A DNA stretch of 64,000 nt from positions 372,001-436,000 of the forward strand of contig CAJXLB010000002.1 of assembly GCA_913055905.1 (NCBI GenBank). The letters run 5' to 3'. The notes beneath the pieces were generated by a model. It was not told where the DNA came from. It made no database searches and worked only from the letters and a program-made list of their open reading frames with translations. Shown in pieces: positions 55,449-64,000 of this stretch. Position numbers and translations under genes: made by a program. The DNA is from an uncultured Winogradskyella sp. (GTDB lineage: Bacteria > Bacteroidota > Bacteroidia > Flavobacteriales > Flavobacteriaceae). Numbering within the stretch: position 1 is the first letter of the stretch; each line of letters begins with the position of its first letter.

Positions 55449-56597
55449 TTAATCTTGAATAAAATGTTTAAACTTAGCATATACCTGTTCGAGTGAATAT
55501 GTTTTAGATCGTTTTAAGCTTAATTGGCTAAACCGTTCTCGCTCTTGAGGGTTATTGTGAAGATAATCTAGTGCTTTGCTAAGCCCTATATGATCATCGT
55601 TATTAACTAAAACACCATATTTACCAACATAAAAATCGCCATTTTCAATTGATATGGGTTCATTTTCATTTAACAGCTCTAGAGGTCCTGAAAGACAATT
55701 TGTTGAAATACACGGTAAACCGGAAGCCATGGCTTCTAACAAGGCATTAGGAAAGCCTTCTGTAAATGATGATAGAATAAAGCATTGGCTTTTCACAAAG
55801 TATGAATTAACGTCTTTGACCACTCCTTTTAAAGTGACACTATCAACTAAGTCTAGGGTACTTATCTGGTCATTTAGATAATTTTCAAGTTCTCCACCTC
55901 CAAGTATCAAGAAATTATAATTTAGGTTAGATTCTTTAATAGCCCTTATTACCATTATTTGGTTTTTTCTTATTATGAGTGAGCCGGCTGTAATTATTTC
56001 CAACTTATCCGTTACCTTAGTTAAAAGACTCGATTCAACCGTTTTATCTGGCATTTCAATTGGGTTATAGATCACTTCCATTGGAATTCTAACACCAAAA
56101 TTGTCTTTAAGATCATTATTGATATGAATAGAATTGGAGAATAGTTTATCGCATTTATTGTAGAGAATTGGATAAAAAACTTTTGAAATTAAATGGGATG
56201 TTTTACTTGTTGTATTATCTGATGGGTAACCTCTCTCGCTGATTATTGTTTTGACATGGCTATTAAACATTGAAACAAAACCATTTATAAGGTTTGGAAA
56301 AGCCAAAAATGATATCGATATATCAATATTGTTTTTTCTAACAAATCTCAAATATTTAAAAACGAAACGGACCGAATCATAAACTTTAAGAAGGAAAGGC
56401 CTAATAGACTTTGAACTAGAAAATACCTTTAAATTCACATCTTCAGGAATAGGGAAGTGGATATCCCTGTAAAAAATCACCAATGTTACGTTGTAATCTT
56501 TCTTCAATTCCTTTAAGAGAAGACTAATTACTTTTTCAGCACCACCACTACCAAGAGTAATGCTTAAAATTGTGATGTTTTTTTTATTTGGGGACAT
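55449..56597 (-). CDS. GT4 glycosyltransferase
   Basis: 382 residues, GT-B fold. Opens with the N-terminal nucleotide-fold pattern LGSGGAEKVISLLL, and the donor site is EGFPNALLEAMASGLP (EX7E). Adds one sugar of the repeat unit from a nucleotide-sugar donor. Ends 3 bp before asnB begins. A 295-bp gap separates it from the next gene upstream. Confidence 0.9.
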   Translation of the reverse strand: MSPNKKNITILSITLGSGGAEKVISLLLKELKKDYNVTLVIFYRDIHFPIPEDVNLKVFSSSKSIRPFLLKVYDSVRFVFKYLRFVRKNNIDISISFLAFPNLINGFVSMFNSHVKTIISERGYPSDNTTSKTSHLISKVFYPILYNKCDKLFSNSIHINNDLKDNFGVRIPMEVIYNPIEMPDKTVESSLLTKVTDKLEIITAGSLIIRKNQIMVIRAIKESNLNYNFLILGGGELENYLNDQISTLDLVDSVTLKGVVKDVNSYFVKSQCFILSSFTEGFPNALLEAMASGLPCISTNCLSGPLELLNENEPISIENGDFYVGKYGVLVNNDDHIGLSKALDYLHNNPQERERFSQLSLKRSKTYSLEQVYAKFKHFIQD

Positions 56598-56892
56598 GAA
56601 GCTTTTAATTCTAAAACCTCAGAAATTATATGATTTCATTGGTCATTACTAGTATCTTTATAAAGTATAGTATCTCAAAGTAGGTCTTTTAATTTATGCG
56701 GATAAAAGTAGGATAAAATATCAGTAATACTGCATTTCTTCGATTTCATGATAGATTTTAATGATAAATAGCTGAATATTTAAACATTAATTCTACATTT
56801 TGAATATGTTATTTGTATTCAATTATGCCAATGTAACGAGGCAATGTATTGATTTTCCAATAATTTTTAAACTAGTGTTTATATATTAAATT
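56598..56892. other. AT-rich gap inside the polysaccharide locus
   Basis: No reading frame, hairpin terminator or repeat of note is seen in this stretch. It is the largest break in the minus-strand gene run and may hold an internal promoter for the genes downstream (to the left). Confidence 0.4.
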
Positions 56893-57948
56893 TCAATGCC
56901 TAAGATTTTCCCAATTTAAACCAGTAAAACAAGGACCTTGCACCATTTCGTTAAAGGTGATTCCATTATGGCCACCATTTAGTTCAATTATTACAACTTC
57001 TTCATTTTCATCAACTATTATATCCCATCCTATACAACGGATAAATGGGATCAAGCTATGTTTTTTCTTAATTTCAGAAATACATTTATCAAAAAAAGGA
57101 AGTTTCATCCCAGGAAAATCTATGTCATTGTCAGGTAGTTTCTTTGTAAATTCTGATTTAGGATAGAAAGCTAATTGCTTATTCCAAAGTGTGCCTTTTG
57201 TAATATCTATAGGGATTCTCATTTGACGGCTCGATATAACGTGTGTATCATTGGTACGGCCAAATCTAAAATAACCAGCTCTTACTTCAACATCTCCATT
57301 ATCCTTGCACACAGAAGTTAATCTAATTGTTGCTACTGCGGAATCGTTAAATTTGTTGAAAAAAGGGTGTTGTTTAATGAATTTTTGAAAAACTCCATTG
57401 CCCAAAGATTGTATCTTTTTAAGATTAAATGTTTGCTTATCAAAAAAATAGATTCCTTTTCCTTGCAATGAATTCTCAACTTTGAAAACTATCCTGTCAT
57501 GGTGTTGAAAGATTAAGTCTCTAAAGCTTTTACTATCAAATATCTTATTATTTGTATCGAGAAATAATTGATTGATGTAATAACCTAAATCTGTAGAATT
57601 GTTGTCTTTTAATAATTTTGATATTACTGGCGACCTATCACAAATCTTCCCGTAATCCCCTTTTAATTTTGAAACCACATATTCTCCATAATAATTATCG
57701 GGAATCCAACCTTCCTTAAATTCATGAGAAAAAACGCAGTAGGACATTAGCCATGGTGCATATTTTTTGTGACCAAAAATATCCAGGGCGTATTCAATAC
57801 AAAGGTTTTTATTCTTTGTGCTAAGTTTGCCAGTTTCATTTTCAACCAGGTTTTGCATTCGCTTAGCTTCTTGGTTTTGCTCTTTGTGATAAACGTAATT
57901 TTTTCCTTTTAGCAGAGTATCTTTAGCAATTTGTTTTAGAGCACTCAT
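56893..57948 (-). CDS. Sugar-transfer-associated ATP-grasp protein
   Basis: 351 residues. An N-terminal helical region is followed by an ATP-grasp fold: KVENSLQGKGIYFF (about 151), VATIRLTSVCKDNGDVEVRAGYFRFGR (about 210-236), and the metal site EEVVIIELNGGHNG (about 327). This matches the ATPgrasp_ST family found in surface-glycan loci, which joins a carboxyl to an amine at ATP cost. It suggests an amino-acid or similar substituent on the glycan. Confidence 0.85.
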   Translation of the reverse strand: MSALKQIAKDTLLKGKNYVYHKEQNQEAKRMQNLVENETGKLSTKNKNLCIEYALDIFGHKKYAPWLMSYCVFSHEFKEGWIPDNYYGEYVVSKLKGDYGKICDRSPVISKLLKDNNSTDLGYYINQLFLDTNNKIFDSKSFRDLIFQHHDRIVFKVENSLQGKGIYFFDKQTFNLKKIQSLGNGVFQKFIKQHPFFNKFNDSAVATIRLTSVCKDNGDVEVRAGYFRFGRTNDTHVISSRQMRIPIDITKGTLWNKQLAFYPKSEFTKKLPDNDIDFPGMKLPFFDKCISEIKKKHSLIPFIRCIGWDIIVDENEEVVIIELNGGHNGITFNEMVQGPCFTGLNWENLRH

Positions 57949-57994
57949 AATTATTCTTTTTCGTTAAGTCTAAGGTAAATGTATGTTATTGGAA

Positions 57995-59071
57995 TTATAC
58001 TAATTCGGCAAAAAGCTTTTCATAATCTCTTGCAATTTTGTGTGTATTGAATTTTTTATAAACAGACTCTCGAACTATTCTCGGGTCCCACTGTTTTTCA
58101 ACATTCAATTTTTGGATAAATTCATTTTCGTTAGAGACAAGGAAACCATTAACCCCGTTTTCAATAATTTCATTTAGGCCACCGGGAGCTTCAAAAGCAA
58201 TTACCGGCGTACCTACTGAACAACTCTCTAATAGACAATTCGGAAATCCTTCAGCGTATGAGCCCATAATATAATAATCACTTTTAGAGAGGTATTTCGC
58301 GACTTCATTTGTATATGGCACATGTTCAACTTTATCCTCAAGTCCTAGATCAGCGACTTGTTTGAAAATATTCTCCCTTTCTGAGCCATCTCCTACAATA
58401 GAATAATGAAATGGTATTTGAAGTTTAGATAGCATATTCAGAAGCCTACTGTGACCTTTAACTTTAACCAATCTTGACACGGTAATCAATCGTAGTGGTC
58501 TGTTATGCGTGCCATCAAGTGATTTTAAATCGAAATTATCTCTAATCGGATTATTAATGACCCTCAATTTATGTTTAGGAACCTTAAAGTTATTGGTTAA
58601 CATGTCATTGCGCATATCGACAGACTGACATAATACTATATCTAAAAATTTATAACCCAATTTTGTTCTTAGTCTCGCTAATTTACTTAATAAACTTTCA
58701 CTTCGTTTTATATATTTGTTTGCTGCACGACTAACAATACAATGCCTGCCAATAAACTTAATCTTTGGAAAAATTATAGACATGAATCCCATTAATGAAT
58801 TTAAATGGGTCAACGTGCTCAGCACTACTTGTGGCTTTTCTTTTTTAAATAATTTAATTAAAGCTAGTGGCGCTTTTAAGACTCTTGTTTTATTCAAAAA
58901 AATAATTGGCACTCCTGAAACATTAAAAGTGCTATCCTTTTCAAACCCAATAATAATGAGGCTAACATCAAATTTATCCTTATCTATATATTGTGGTATA
59001 TATGAGGTTATTCTTTCAGCACCACCTCCATATAACGTAGGTACAATAAAAAAGACTTTAATTCTGTCCAT
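57995..59071 (-). CDS. GT4 glycosyltransferase
   Basis: 358 residues. GT-B fold with LYGGGAERITSYIPQYI at the start and donor site EGFPNCLLESCSVGTPVIAF (EX7E near residue 270). No membrane span. Located between two ATP-grasp genes with short spacers; role is addition of one repeat-unit sugar. Confidence 0.9.
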   Translation of the reverse strand: MDRIKVFFIVPTLYGGGAERITSYIPQYIDKDKFDVSLIIIGFEKDSTFNVSGVPIIFLNKTRVLKAPLALIKLFKKEKPQVVLSTLTHLNSLMGFMSIIFPKIKFIGRHCIVSRAANKYIKRSESLLSKLARLRTKLGYKFLDIVLCQSVDMRNDMLTNNFKVPKHKLRVINNPIRDNFDLKSLDGTHNRPLRLITVSRLVKVKGHSRLLNMLSKLQIPFHYSIVGDGSERENIFKQVADLGLEDKVEHVPYTNEVAKYLSKSDYYIMGSYAEGFPNCLLESCSVGTPVIAFEAPGGLNEIIENGVNGFLVSNENEFIQKLNVEKQWDPRIVRESVYKKFNTHKIARDYEKLFAELV

Positions 59072-59086
59072 TTGAGTTAATGATAT

Positions 59087-60055
59087 TTATTTAATTCTTT
59101 CTTTCTGTAGATGGGATATATCTAGCATTTTACCAAAATTTTCATCGCATTCTTTTTGATAGAATGCCTGTAACCCAGAAGCATGATAAAAGGTAAGTTC
59201 GCCAAAATAGATTGAATTTTTCACTAAATATAAATCTACTCTGACATAGGTAAAATCTTTGGCTAGTTTTTCTGCTACCTCAATCATCTCCTCAAGGTTG
59301 TCTGGTTTTTTTAATTCTTTACCATATGGTCGTCCCCAATTGCATTCAATCAAATTCCAATTCCTGTCATATAAATTTCTCGTTCTTATTGCTCCAAAAC
59401 GATCAAAATCAATCATGATAAATGCCAGTTTGCCATTAAAGCAATGGAATTTGTAATCTTCAGGAATACTGCCATCTTCATAAGTCAATAGTTTTTCAAC
59501 TATAATCCTTGGTTCTATATTTTTATATTGCCACTCTATTGTGGTATAGTAGTGGTTTTCTCTTAATAACCGTCTAAACCTTTTTTTCGCCTGTTTCCAA
59601 TCCACCTTGTCTTTGTCCCTTACAATAAGACCTCCTGAGCTATCATGATTGGTTTTGATTATAAAAGGAGAATCTGGTAAATTTTCAGGGCTGATATCAT
59701 TAGGATTACTTGTATGATAGAGCAGTGGTATCAAATACTTATCACCAACCTTTTCCTTTACATAGGGCCTTACCTTAAACTTATCTGCAACAACCGTATG
59801 AATAGATTTTCGATTGTATAGCTTTAGCCAATTGATCTTTTCGTTTAATGTCTTTGGATTATCCAAATCCAATTTATAGCCCATATGTTTTTTAAAACTA
59901 TTTTTAATAATTAGCTTGTCTGGTATTAGTCTTAGTCCTATTTCATAGAGCTTGTAAAAAGGTCTTAAGAACGAATAGCCGAGGTCAGATGTCCTGTAGA
60001 TATCGGATATGAACTTTCTAATTCTTAATGAGAGGTTACCAGAGTTTTGATACAT
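59087..60055 (-). CDS. TupA-like ATP-grasp amidoligase
   Basis: 322 residues. Features of the TupA-type family are LNEKINWLKLYNR (about 65-77), VADKFKVRPYVKEKVG, FIIKTNHDSSGG, and PEDYKFHCFNGK, ending in a metal-binding IYFGELTFYHASG. TupA adds gamma-linked glutamate to teichuronopeptide in Bacillus halodurans (family knowledge), so an amino-acid ligation to the glycan is plausible. Adjacent to the acetyltransferase gene (gap of 0 bp). Confidence 0.87.
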   Translation of the reverse strand: MYQNSGNLSLRIRKFISDIYRTSDLGYSFLRPFYKLYEIGLRLIPDKLIIKNSFKKHMGYKLDLDNPKTLNEKINWLKLYNRKSIHTVVADKFKVRPYVKEKVGDKYLIPLLYHTSNPNDISPENLPDSPFIIKTNHDSSGGLIVRDKDKVDWKQAKKRFRRLLRENHYYTTIEWQYKNIEPRIIVEKLLTYEDGSIPEDYKFHCFNGKLAFIMIDFDRFGAIRTRNLYDRNWNLIECNWGRPYGKELKKPDNLEEMIEVAEKLAKDFTYVRVDLYLVKNSIYFGELTFYHASGLQAFYQKECDENFGKMLDISHLQKERIK

Positions 60056-60658
60056 CTATATGTGTTTTATAATTTTCTTTATATCGACATCTCCAATAAC
60101 CTTAGCTGGCACACCTGCTAAAACAGTATTTTCATCTTTGAACGATTTATTTACAACCGCATTGGCACCAATGGCAGTATTACTTGCAATTGAGATGTCG
60201 CCATATATTTTGGCTCCTGGTGCTATATATACATTATCACCGATTTGTGGTGCTAAAATCGATCCGCCCGAAGCACCTATATTAACACAGGCATGCATTC
60301 TACAATTGGCACCAACCTTTGATCTTCTGTTTACAACAATAGTTCCGTAATGCACAATGGATAAACCTGGACCAAATACATTAATAGGAATAGAAAACCC
60401 AAGCTTAATAGATATTTTTTTAAATCTATATCTTAGGTAAGCAATGAACAATTTGTTTAGGCCTTTGCTTCTGCAGTTATTATAATATTCCAATTTCCGC
60501 ATGGTTTTTTGAAAAACCCATATTGGGTTTGGAGATAAATAGTGAATCAATTTGGCTTCAAAACCTACAGGGTTTATTCCTAAAGCTTTTTTATCTTGCT
60601 TAAGATAGTATATGTAGTCTTTTTTAGATTGAATCATGGTCTTTAGGTTATAAGTCAA
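60056..60658 (-). CDS. Serine acetyltransferase-like hexapeptide-repeat transferase
   Basis: About 193-200 residues; a second Met (IQSKKDYIYY context) at 60637 is an alternative start. Left-handed beta-helix repeats begin around residue 90 (GLSIVHYGTIVVNRRSKVG), with the conserved active-site HACVNIG and the CysE-like end GVPAKVIG. In such loci CysE-like enzymes O- or N-acetylate a sugar or make O-acetylserine. It could stand in for the missing PglD, but it has the CysE architecture, not PglD's N-terminal domain. Overlaps the polymerase gene by 11 bp. Confidence 0.85.
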   Translation of the reverse strand: MTYNLKTMIQSKKDYIYYLKQDKKALGINPVGFEAKLIHYLSPNPIWVFQKTMRKLEYYNNCRSKGLNKLFIAYLRYRFKKISIKLGFSIPINVFGPGLSIVHYGTIVVNRRSKVGANCRMHACVNIGASGGSILAPQIGDNVYIAPGAKIYGDISIASNTAIGANAVVNKSFKDENTVLAGVPAKVIGDVDIKKIIKHI

Positions 60659-61766
60659 TTTCTTTTAAAGATTCTTCTTTAGGCTGACTCAATTTGTAGA
60701 TTTGATATTGTATCCACATCGCAGTAAATACCATATAATAAAAGGTAAAAAAATTATGATTAGCCAAAAGAAATACAGCCAATGCAATTGTTTGCATTAT
60801 GAGAAAAGGTGCCTCGTCAAAGAGCCTGAAGCTTTTGTAAAAAAGGTATCCAATATAAGTAAGGAAAAGCAGAAAAGGTAAAATACCTGCCTCGCCTATT
60901 ATCATTAAATAAGTATTATGTGCGCCTAATGGTCTTGTTGGCAATTTACCAGAAAATTGACCATAGCCATTACCAAACAAAGGAGCATTTAATACGTCAT
61001 CATAAAATAACGCCCAAGTTTCAGTTCGTGAATCCTGGCTTATCTCTTCTGTAGAAACATTATTTTCTTTACTTACAATATTTTTTAATTGTTGAAAGCG
61101 CGGATTATTAAGACCAACAACTTGGTCAATTAATAACATTGTAGAAAAAATCAAAAATCCTAGTCCAAAAATCCGTATATTCTTAAAACTTATTTTTAAT
61201 GAAATTAAGTTTAGCAACAACCAAATTACTATAAAGGTTCTTGAAAAAGTAAGCAATCCCATCAACGTAAATACAAATTGCCCTAGTAATTTTAAAGAGG
61301 TATTTTTTAGAGAAAACACTATGGCATAACTATATATGCATATGAAACCAGCAACATTTGGATTAATATAAAAGCCTGCATATCTGCCAAAATCACTGGG
61401 TAAGAATAATGCCTCAAGGCCAATACTTAAAGAACCAATGAGCAAGAATACAAAAAGCTCATTTTTGTTGATGTTTTTTGCCAGTTCATAGCCAGCTATA
61501 AGAAAGGTGAAAAATTTTATTATTTCATATATAAAAAATGTAGTTAATCCAGTGAATTGAAGCCCAGAAATCATAAAATAGAGTATCGCAATAGATATAA
61601 TCCACCAATTCGGAGCCGTTTTTTCCACAAGTGCGTAGTAAAATAGTAGCATCAAAAGCGTAAGTAGACTCAATCCTGAACCCATTCCTGGACCAAACGC
61701 AGCCAGACCTACTGCAGGCAGGTTTAAAATAATCAAGGCAAAGGTGATGTACTTAATTATTTTCAT
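60648..61766 (-). CDS. O-antigen polymerase/ligase family (Wzy-like)
   Basis: 372 residues, about ten hydrophobic helices. The Wzy_C-like periplasmic loop has SRTETWALFYDDVL, FGNGYGQFSG and GAHNTYLMIIGEAG, the pattern typical of O-antigen ligase/polymerase proteins. With Wzx, Wzc and Wza-type proteins in the same locus the polymerase role is preferred over ligase. Confidence 0.87.
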   Translation of the reverse strand: MKIIKYITFALIILNLPAVGLAAFGPGMGSGLSLLTLLMLLFYYALVEKTAPNWWIISIAILYFMISGLQFTGLTTFFIYEIIKFFTFLIAGYELAKNINKNELFVFLLIGSLSIGLEALFLPSDFGRYAGFYINPNVAGFICIYSYAIVFSLKNTSLKLLGQFVFTLMGLLTFSRTFIVIWLLLNLISLKISFKNIRIFGLGFLIFSTMLLIDQVVGLNNPRFQQLKNIVSKENNVSTEEISQDSRTETWALFYDDVLNAPLFGNGYGQFSGKLPTRPLGAHNTYLMIIGEAGILPFLLFLTYIGYLFYKSFRLFDEAPFLIMQTIALAVFLLANHNFFTFYYMVFTAMWIQYQIYKLSQPKEESLKEIDL

Positions 61767-61775
61767 TTTAATTGT

Positions 61776-62879
61776 TTATAAGTGAGATTTAATGAGTTGT
61801 TCCCACTGATTTACGACATTTTTGGCCACATATTTTCTGGTGGATTCTACCGCGTTTCTTGAAAATTTTTGCCTTAATGTTTCATCATCCATTAACTCTG
61901 CCAATCGGTCGATAAGCTCTTCCCGTCCATCTACATCTATAAGAAATCCATTTTCACCATTTTCGATTATGTCAGCTGGGCCAAATTCACAATCTGTAGA
62001 TATGGTTGCTAAACCAAAATGCATAGCCTCCAATAATGCATTAGGAAAGCCTTCATTTCTGGAGGAAAGGACAAATATTGATGACTTATTATAATACTCA
62101 TGTATATTTTTTACCTTGGAAATAATTTCAATTTTATCTGTAAGTTTATTTTGTTCGATTAAGTCTTCCAGTTCTTTACGTTCTTCTCCATAACCTACGA
62201 TTAATAGCTTCCAGCCCTTGGTATTGAGTTTTGCAAAAGCTCTAATTATCATATCTTGCCGTTTTTGAAAATGTAATCGGCCTACCGTTAAAATAATCTT
62301 TTCCCTGTTTTTCTGTTCTAAATCTTTTTTTAAGGCTGTTAGTTCTCTTGAGATTGGGTTTGGTAAGATCACTAACTTCTTTGGACTTATCCGCTTTTCA
62401 TAAAGGGCTTTTACTCCTTTAGTCTGAAGAACTAAAGTATTAGCCCTAGGATATAAAAAATGCCTTAAAACCCTCCAAAATTTAGGGACATACTCAACTT
62501 TAGGATTGTTTCTCTCACTAATTATGGCAGGAATTCCTGTAATTTTAGAGGCAATAACGGTTAACACGTTGGCAGAGGTAATAAAACCTATTAAAACTTC
62601 AATCTTTTCTTCCTTGGTAATTTTTGAAATTTGCCTTGCCAACTTATAATTTAATTGAACTGACTCCAGGAACGATTTTGGTTTTTTGGACTTATCTGAG
62701 CACGAAATAACCTTAATACGTTCGTCTAGAGGATAAAAAGGTTTTGATTTGGTAAGAGTTATGATAGTTATCTCAAATTTTTCAATAAGATCATTGCTAA
62801 GTGTAGAAATTACCCTTTCTGCGCCACCAGAAGTTAACCCTCCAATTACAAAACCGATTTTCCTTTTATTATTTTTCAC
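61776..62879 (-). CDS. GT4 glycosyltransferase
   Basis: 367 residues, GT-B fold with FVIGGLTSGGAERVISTLS at the start, a helix HFQKRQDMIIRAFA and donor site EGFPNALLEAMHFGLATIST (EX7E). No membrane span. Its closest resemblance among the four GT4 proteins of this locus is to the one at 55449. Ten bp lie between it and the flippase gene. Confidence 0.9.
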   Translation of the reverse strand: MKNNKRKIGFVIGGLTSGGAERVISTLSNDLIEKFEITIITLTKSKPFYPLDERIKVISCSDKSKKPKSFLESVQLNYKLARQISKITKEEKIEVLIGFITSANVLTVIASKITGIPAIISERNNPKVEYVPKFWRVLRHFLYPRANTLVLQTKGVKALYEKRISPKKLVILPNPISRELTALKKDLEQKNREKIILTVGRLHFQKRQDMIIRAFAKLNTKGWKLLIVGYGEERKELEDLIEQNKLTDKIEIISKVKNIHEYYNKSSIFVLSSRNEGFPNALLEAMHFGLATISTDCEFGPADIIENGENGFLIDVDGREELIDRLAELMDDETLRQKFSRNAVESTRKYVAKNVVNQWEQLIKSHL

Positions 62880-62889
62880 AATAAAATAA

Positions 62890-64000
62890 TTATTTACCTA
62901 TTTTTCTTATTGCCATAACCTTCACTCTGAAAACAAAATTCTTAAACCCAGTATTAAATAAAAATAAAGAAAGGCCGTAAATACCTGTAACCACAAAAGT
63001 TATGAAGATAGCATAAATTACCCAGTCCCATAAGTCTGCAGACTCTCTATCGTAGGTAAAGCTATGAGCAATGAAATTAACCGCGAATGCAGAGACACAA
63101 AATAGAATCACGAGCGGAAGAACTCCCTTCCAATAGTACCATACACTTTTTTTGAAACCTTTTTTAAATAAATAATAGGGCTTCCATATAACAACTAATA
63201 ATATAAGACTAACTAATGTTCCTAATACAACACCATCTATTCCCCAGATACGGCCGCAAAAAAAAGATATCCCAAGATTAAGTAATGCTTCGGTTCCTGC
63301 AGCCCAAGTATCGCCATAAAGACCATACGCGTTCTTAAAACGCTCGACTGTAGAGCTTATTTGGAAAATAAAAAAATTGGCTATTAATAAAATCAAGGTG
63401 GTTTTAGCCAAAACATACTTTTCGCCCAACCAAAGAATTATAAAAGGTTCCATTGTGTAAAAAAGAATTAAACTAAAAAAACCTGCCACGAAAAACTGTA
63501 TGGCCATTAACTCCCAAAAAACTTTTTTAATGTTTTCTTTATCATCCTCTGCAATCAAATTTCCAACAGCTGAGCCTGTTCCCGCAAAAGCCATTTTAAC
63601 AAGACCTGCTAATTTGGTGATGATTAATTGGTAATTGCCAAAAAAAGCAACACTTTGGACATTTACTAATGCGAAAATTAGAATATTATCGGTACTGTTC
63701 TTCACAAAGGTGCTCATTTTATGCACAAAAACCTGTTTTATTTTTTTTATAATTTCTGGGTAAGCCTTTATCACTTCACCCTTTTCTTTAGAATTGATAA
63801 TTAACCAAGGGTATTCTTTTCTTATCTTCTGTCTTAGGACAATACTATATAGTATACTGAAAAGAAGCTCTAATGTTATGTACAGATAAAAATCTTGTAG
63901 ATAAATGGCTACAAAACACTGAATTATAACCCTAACAATTATAAGTGTTTGAAAATACCCCTGTATGATATAACCCTTTTGATCGGCACCTAAAAGGCTC
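62890..64000 (-). CDS. Polysaccharide repeat-unit flippase (Wzx-like), 5' end outside window
   Basis: The reading frame is open without a stop from the right edge, through base 63774, to the stop at 62890, giving at least 370 codons. A GTG at 63774 is internal: the translated sequence upstream of it (QTLIIVRVIIQCFVAIYL then LLFSILYSIVL) is hydrophobic helix, as expected for the flippase. About nine membrane helices are visible. The family moves undecaprenyl-linked repeat units across the inner membrane. The true start lies to the right of the window. Confidence 0.88.
   Translation of the reverse strand, partial: SLLGADQKGYIIQGYFQTLIIVRVIIQCFVAIYLQDFYLYITLELLFSILYSIVLRQKIRKEYPWLIINSKEKGEVIKAYPEIIKKIKQVFVHKMSTFVKNSTDNILIFALVNVQSVAFFGNYQLIITKLAGLVKMAFAGTGSAVGNLIAEDDKENIKKVFWELMAIQFFVAGFFSLILFYTMEPFIILWLGEKYVLAKTTLILLIANFFIFQISSTVERFKNAYGLYGDTWAAGTEALLNLGISFFCGRIWGIDGVVLGTLVSLILLVVIWKPYYLFKKGFKKSVWYYWKGVLPLVILFCVSAFAVNFIAHSFTYDRESADLWDWVIYAIFITFVVTGIYGLSLFLFNTGFKNFVFRVKVMAIRKIGK

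Noticed and set aside
56598-56892. Pseudogene remnant in the polysaccharide locus gap
   Set aside because: Stops occur throughout and I see no recognisable protein fragment on either strand.
63774-63774. GTG start for the flippase
   Set aside because: The upstream codons encode further membrane helices in frame, so the GTG is internal.

Overview
The window is AT-rich chromosomal DNA from a member of the Bacteroidota, almost certainly a marine-type Flavobacteriaceae. The reasons are the families present (DUF4421, DUF5916, DUF6146-like and DUF6787-like proteins, a CarboxypepD_reg-TonB receptor, LuxC-type acyl-CoA reductase), lipoproteins with SC/GC lipoboxes, near absence of Shine-Dalgarno sequences, and TAnnTTTG-like -7 elements. 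I see no rRNA, tRNA, CRISPR array, insertion sequence or prophage. The left two thirds is core chromosome; the right third (about 45.3 kb to the end) is an accessory surface-polysaccharide locus.

Left part (1-10.5 kb): the 3' end of ettA, a small membrane protein, an MBL-fold lipoprotein, and then a tight seven-gene same-strand operon (1885-10481). This operon encodes a long coiled-coil protein, an uncharacterised helical protein, a classic AAA ATPase, a NudK-like Nudix hydrolase, another uncharacterised soluble protein and two membrane proteins. No established pathway explains it and it is the best candidate here for an undescribed system; the layout suggests an ATPase-driven, membrane-associated machine. 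It is followed by a beta carbonic anhydrase and SulP transporter pair (bicarbonate handling).

Middle (13-45 kb): two histidine-degradation genes (hutG, hutI) flanking a membrane-anchored coiled-coil gene; fumC; a DUF5916 / LolD-type ATPase / DUF4421 envelope operon; a TonB-dependent receptor with a His-rich exported protein and an acidic lipoprotein (probable metal uptake); DUF6787, DUF6146 and DUF937 genes; serA-serC; a LuxC-type acyl-CoA reductase divergent from a 2[4Fe-4S] ferredoxin; an FkbM methyltransferase; ychF; parE, a small membrane protein and parC as one operon; an XRE regulator, lipoprotein and TerC operon divergent from an M14 carboxypeptidase, with a repeated inverted-repeat motif between them; an Lrp/AsnC regulator; aroB; and proline dehydrogenase.

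Right part (45.3-64 kb): fifteen genes all on the minus strand, running from a Wzx-type flippase cut by the right edge down to the Wzc kinase. They include a Wza-type export lipoprotein, a PglF/WbpM-like dehydratase, a PglE-like aminotransferase, a PglC-like phosphoglycosyl transferase that would start the repeat unit, four GT4 glycosyltransferases, a Wzy-type polymerase, an AsnB-like amidotransferase, a serine-acetyltransferase-like protein and two different ATP-grasp proteins. Together they encode a Wzx/Wzy-dependent capsule or exopolysaccharide, plausibly decorated with amino acids or amides.
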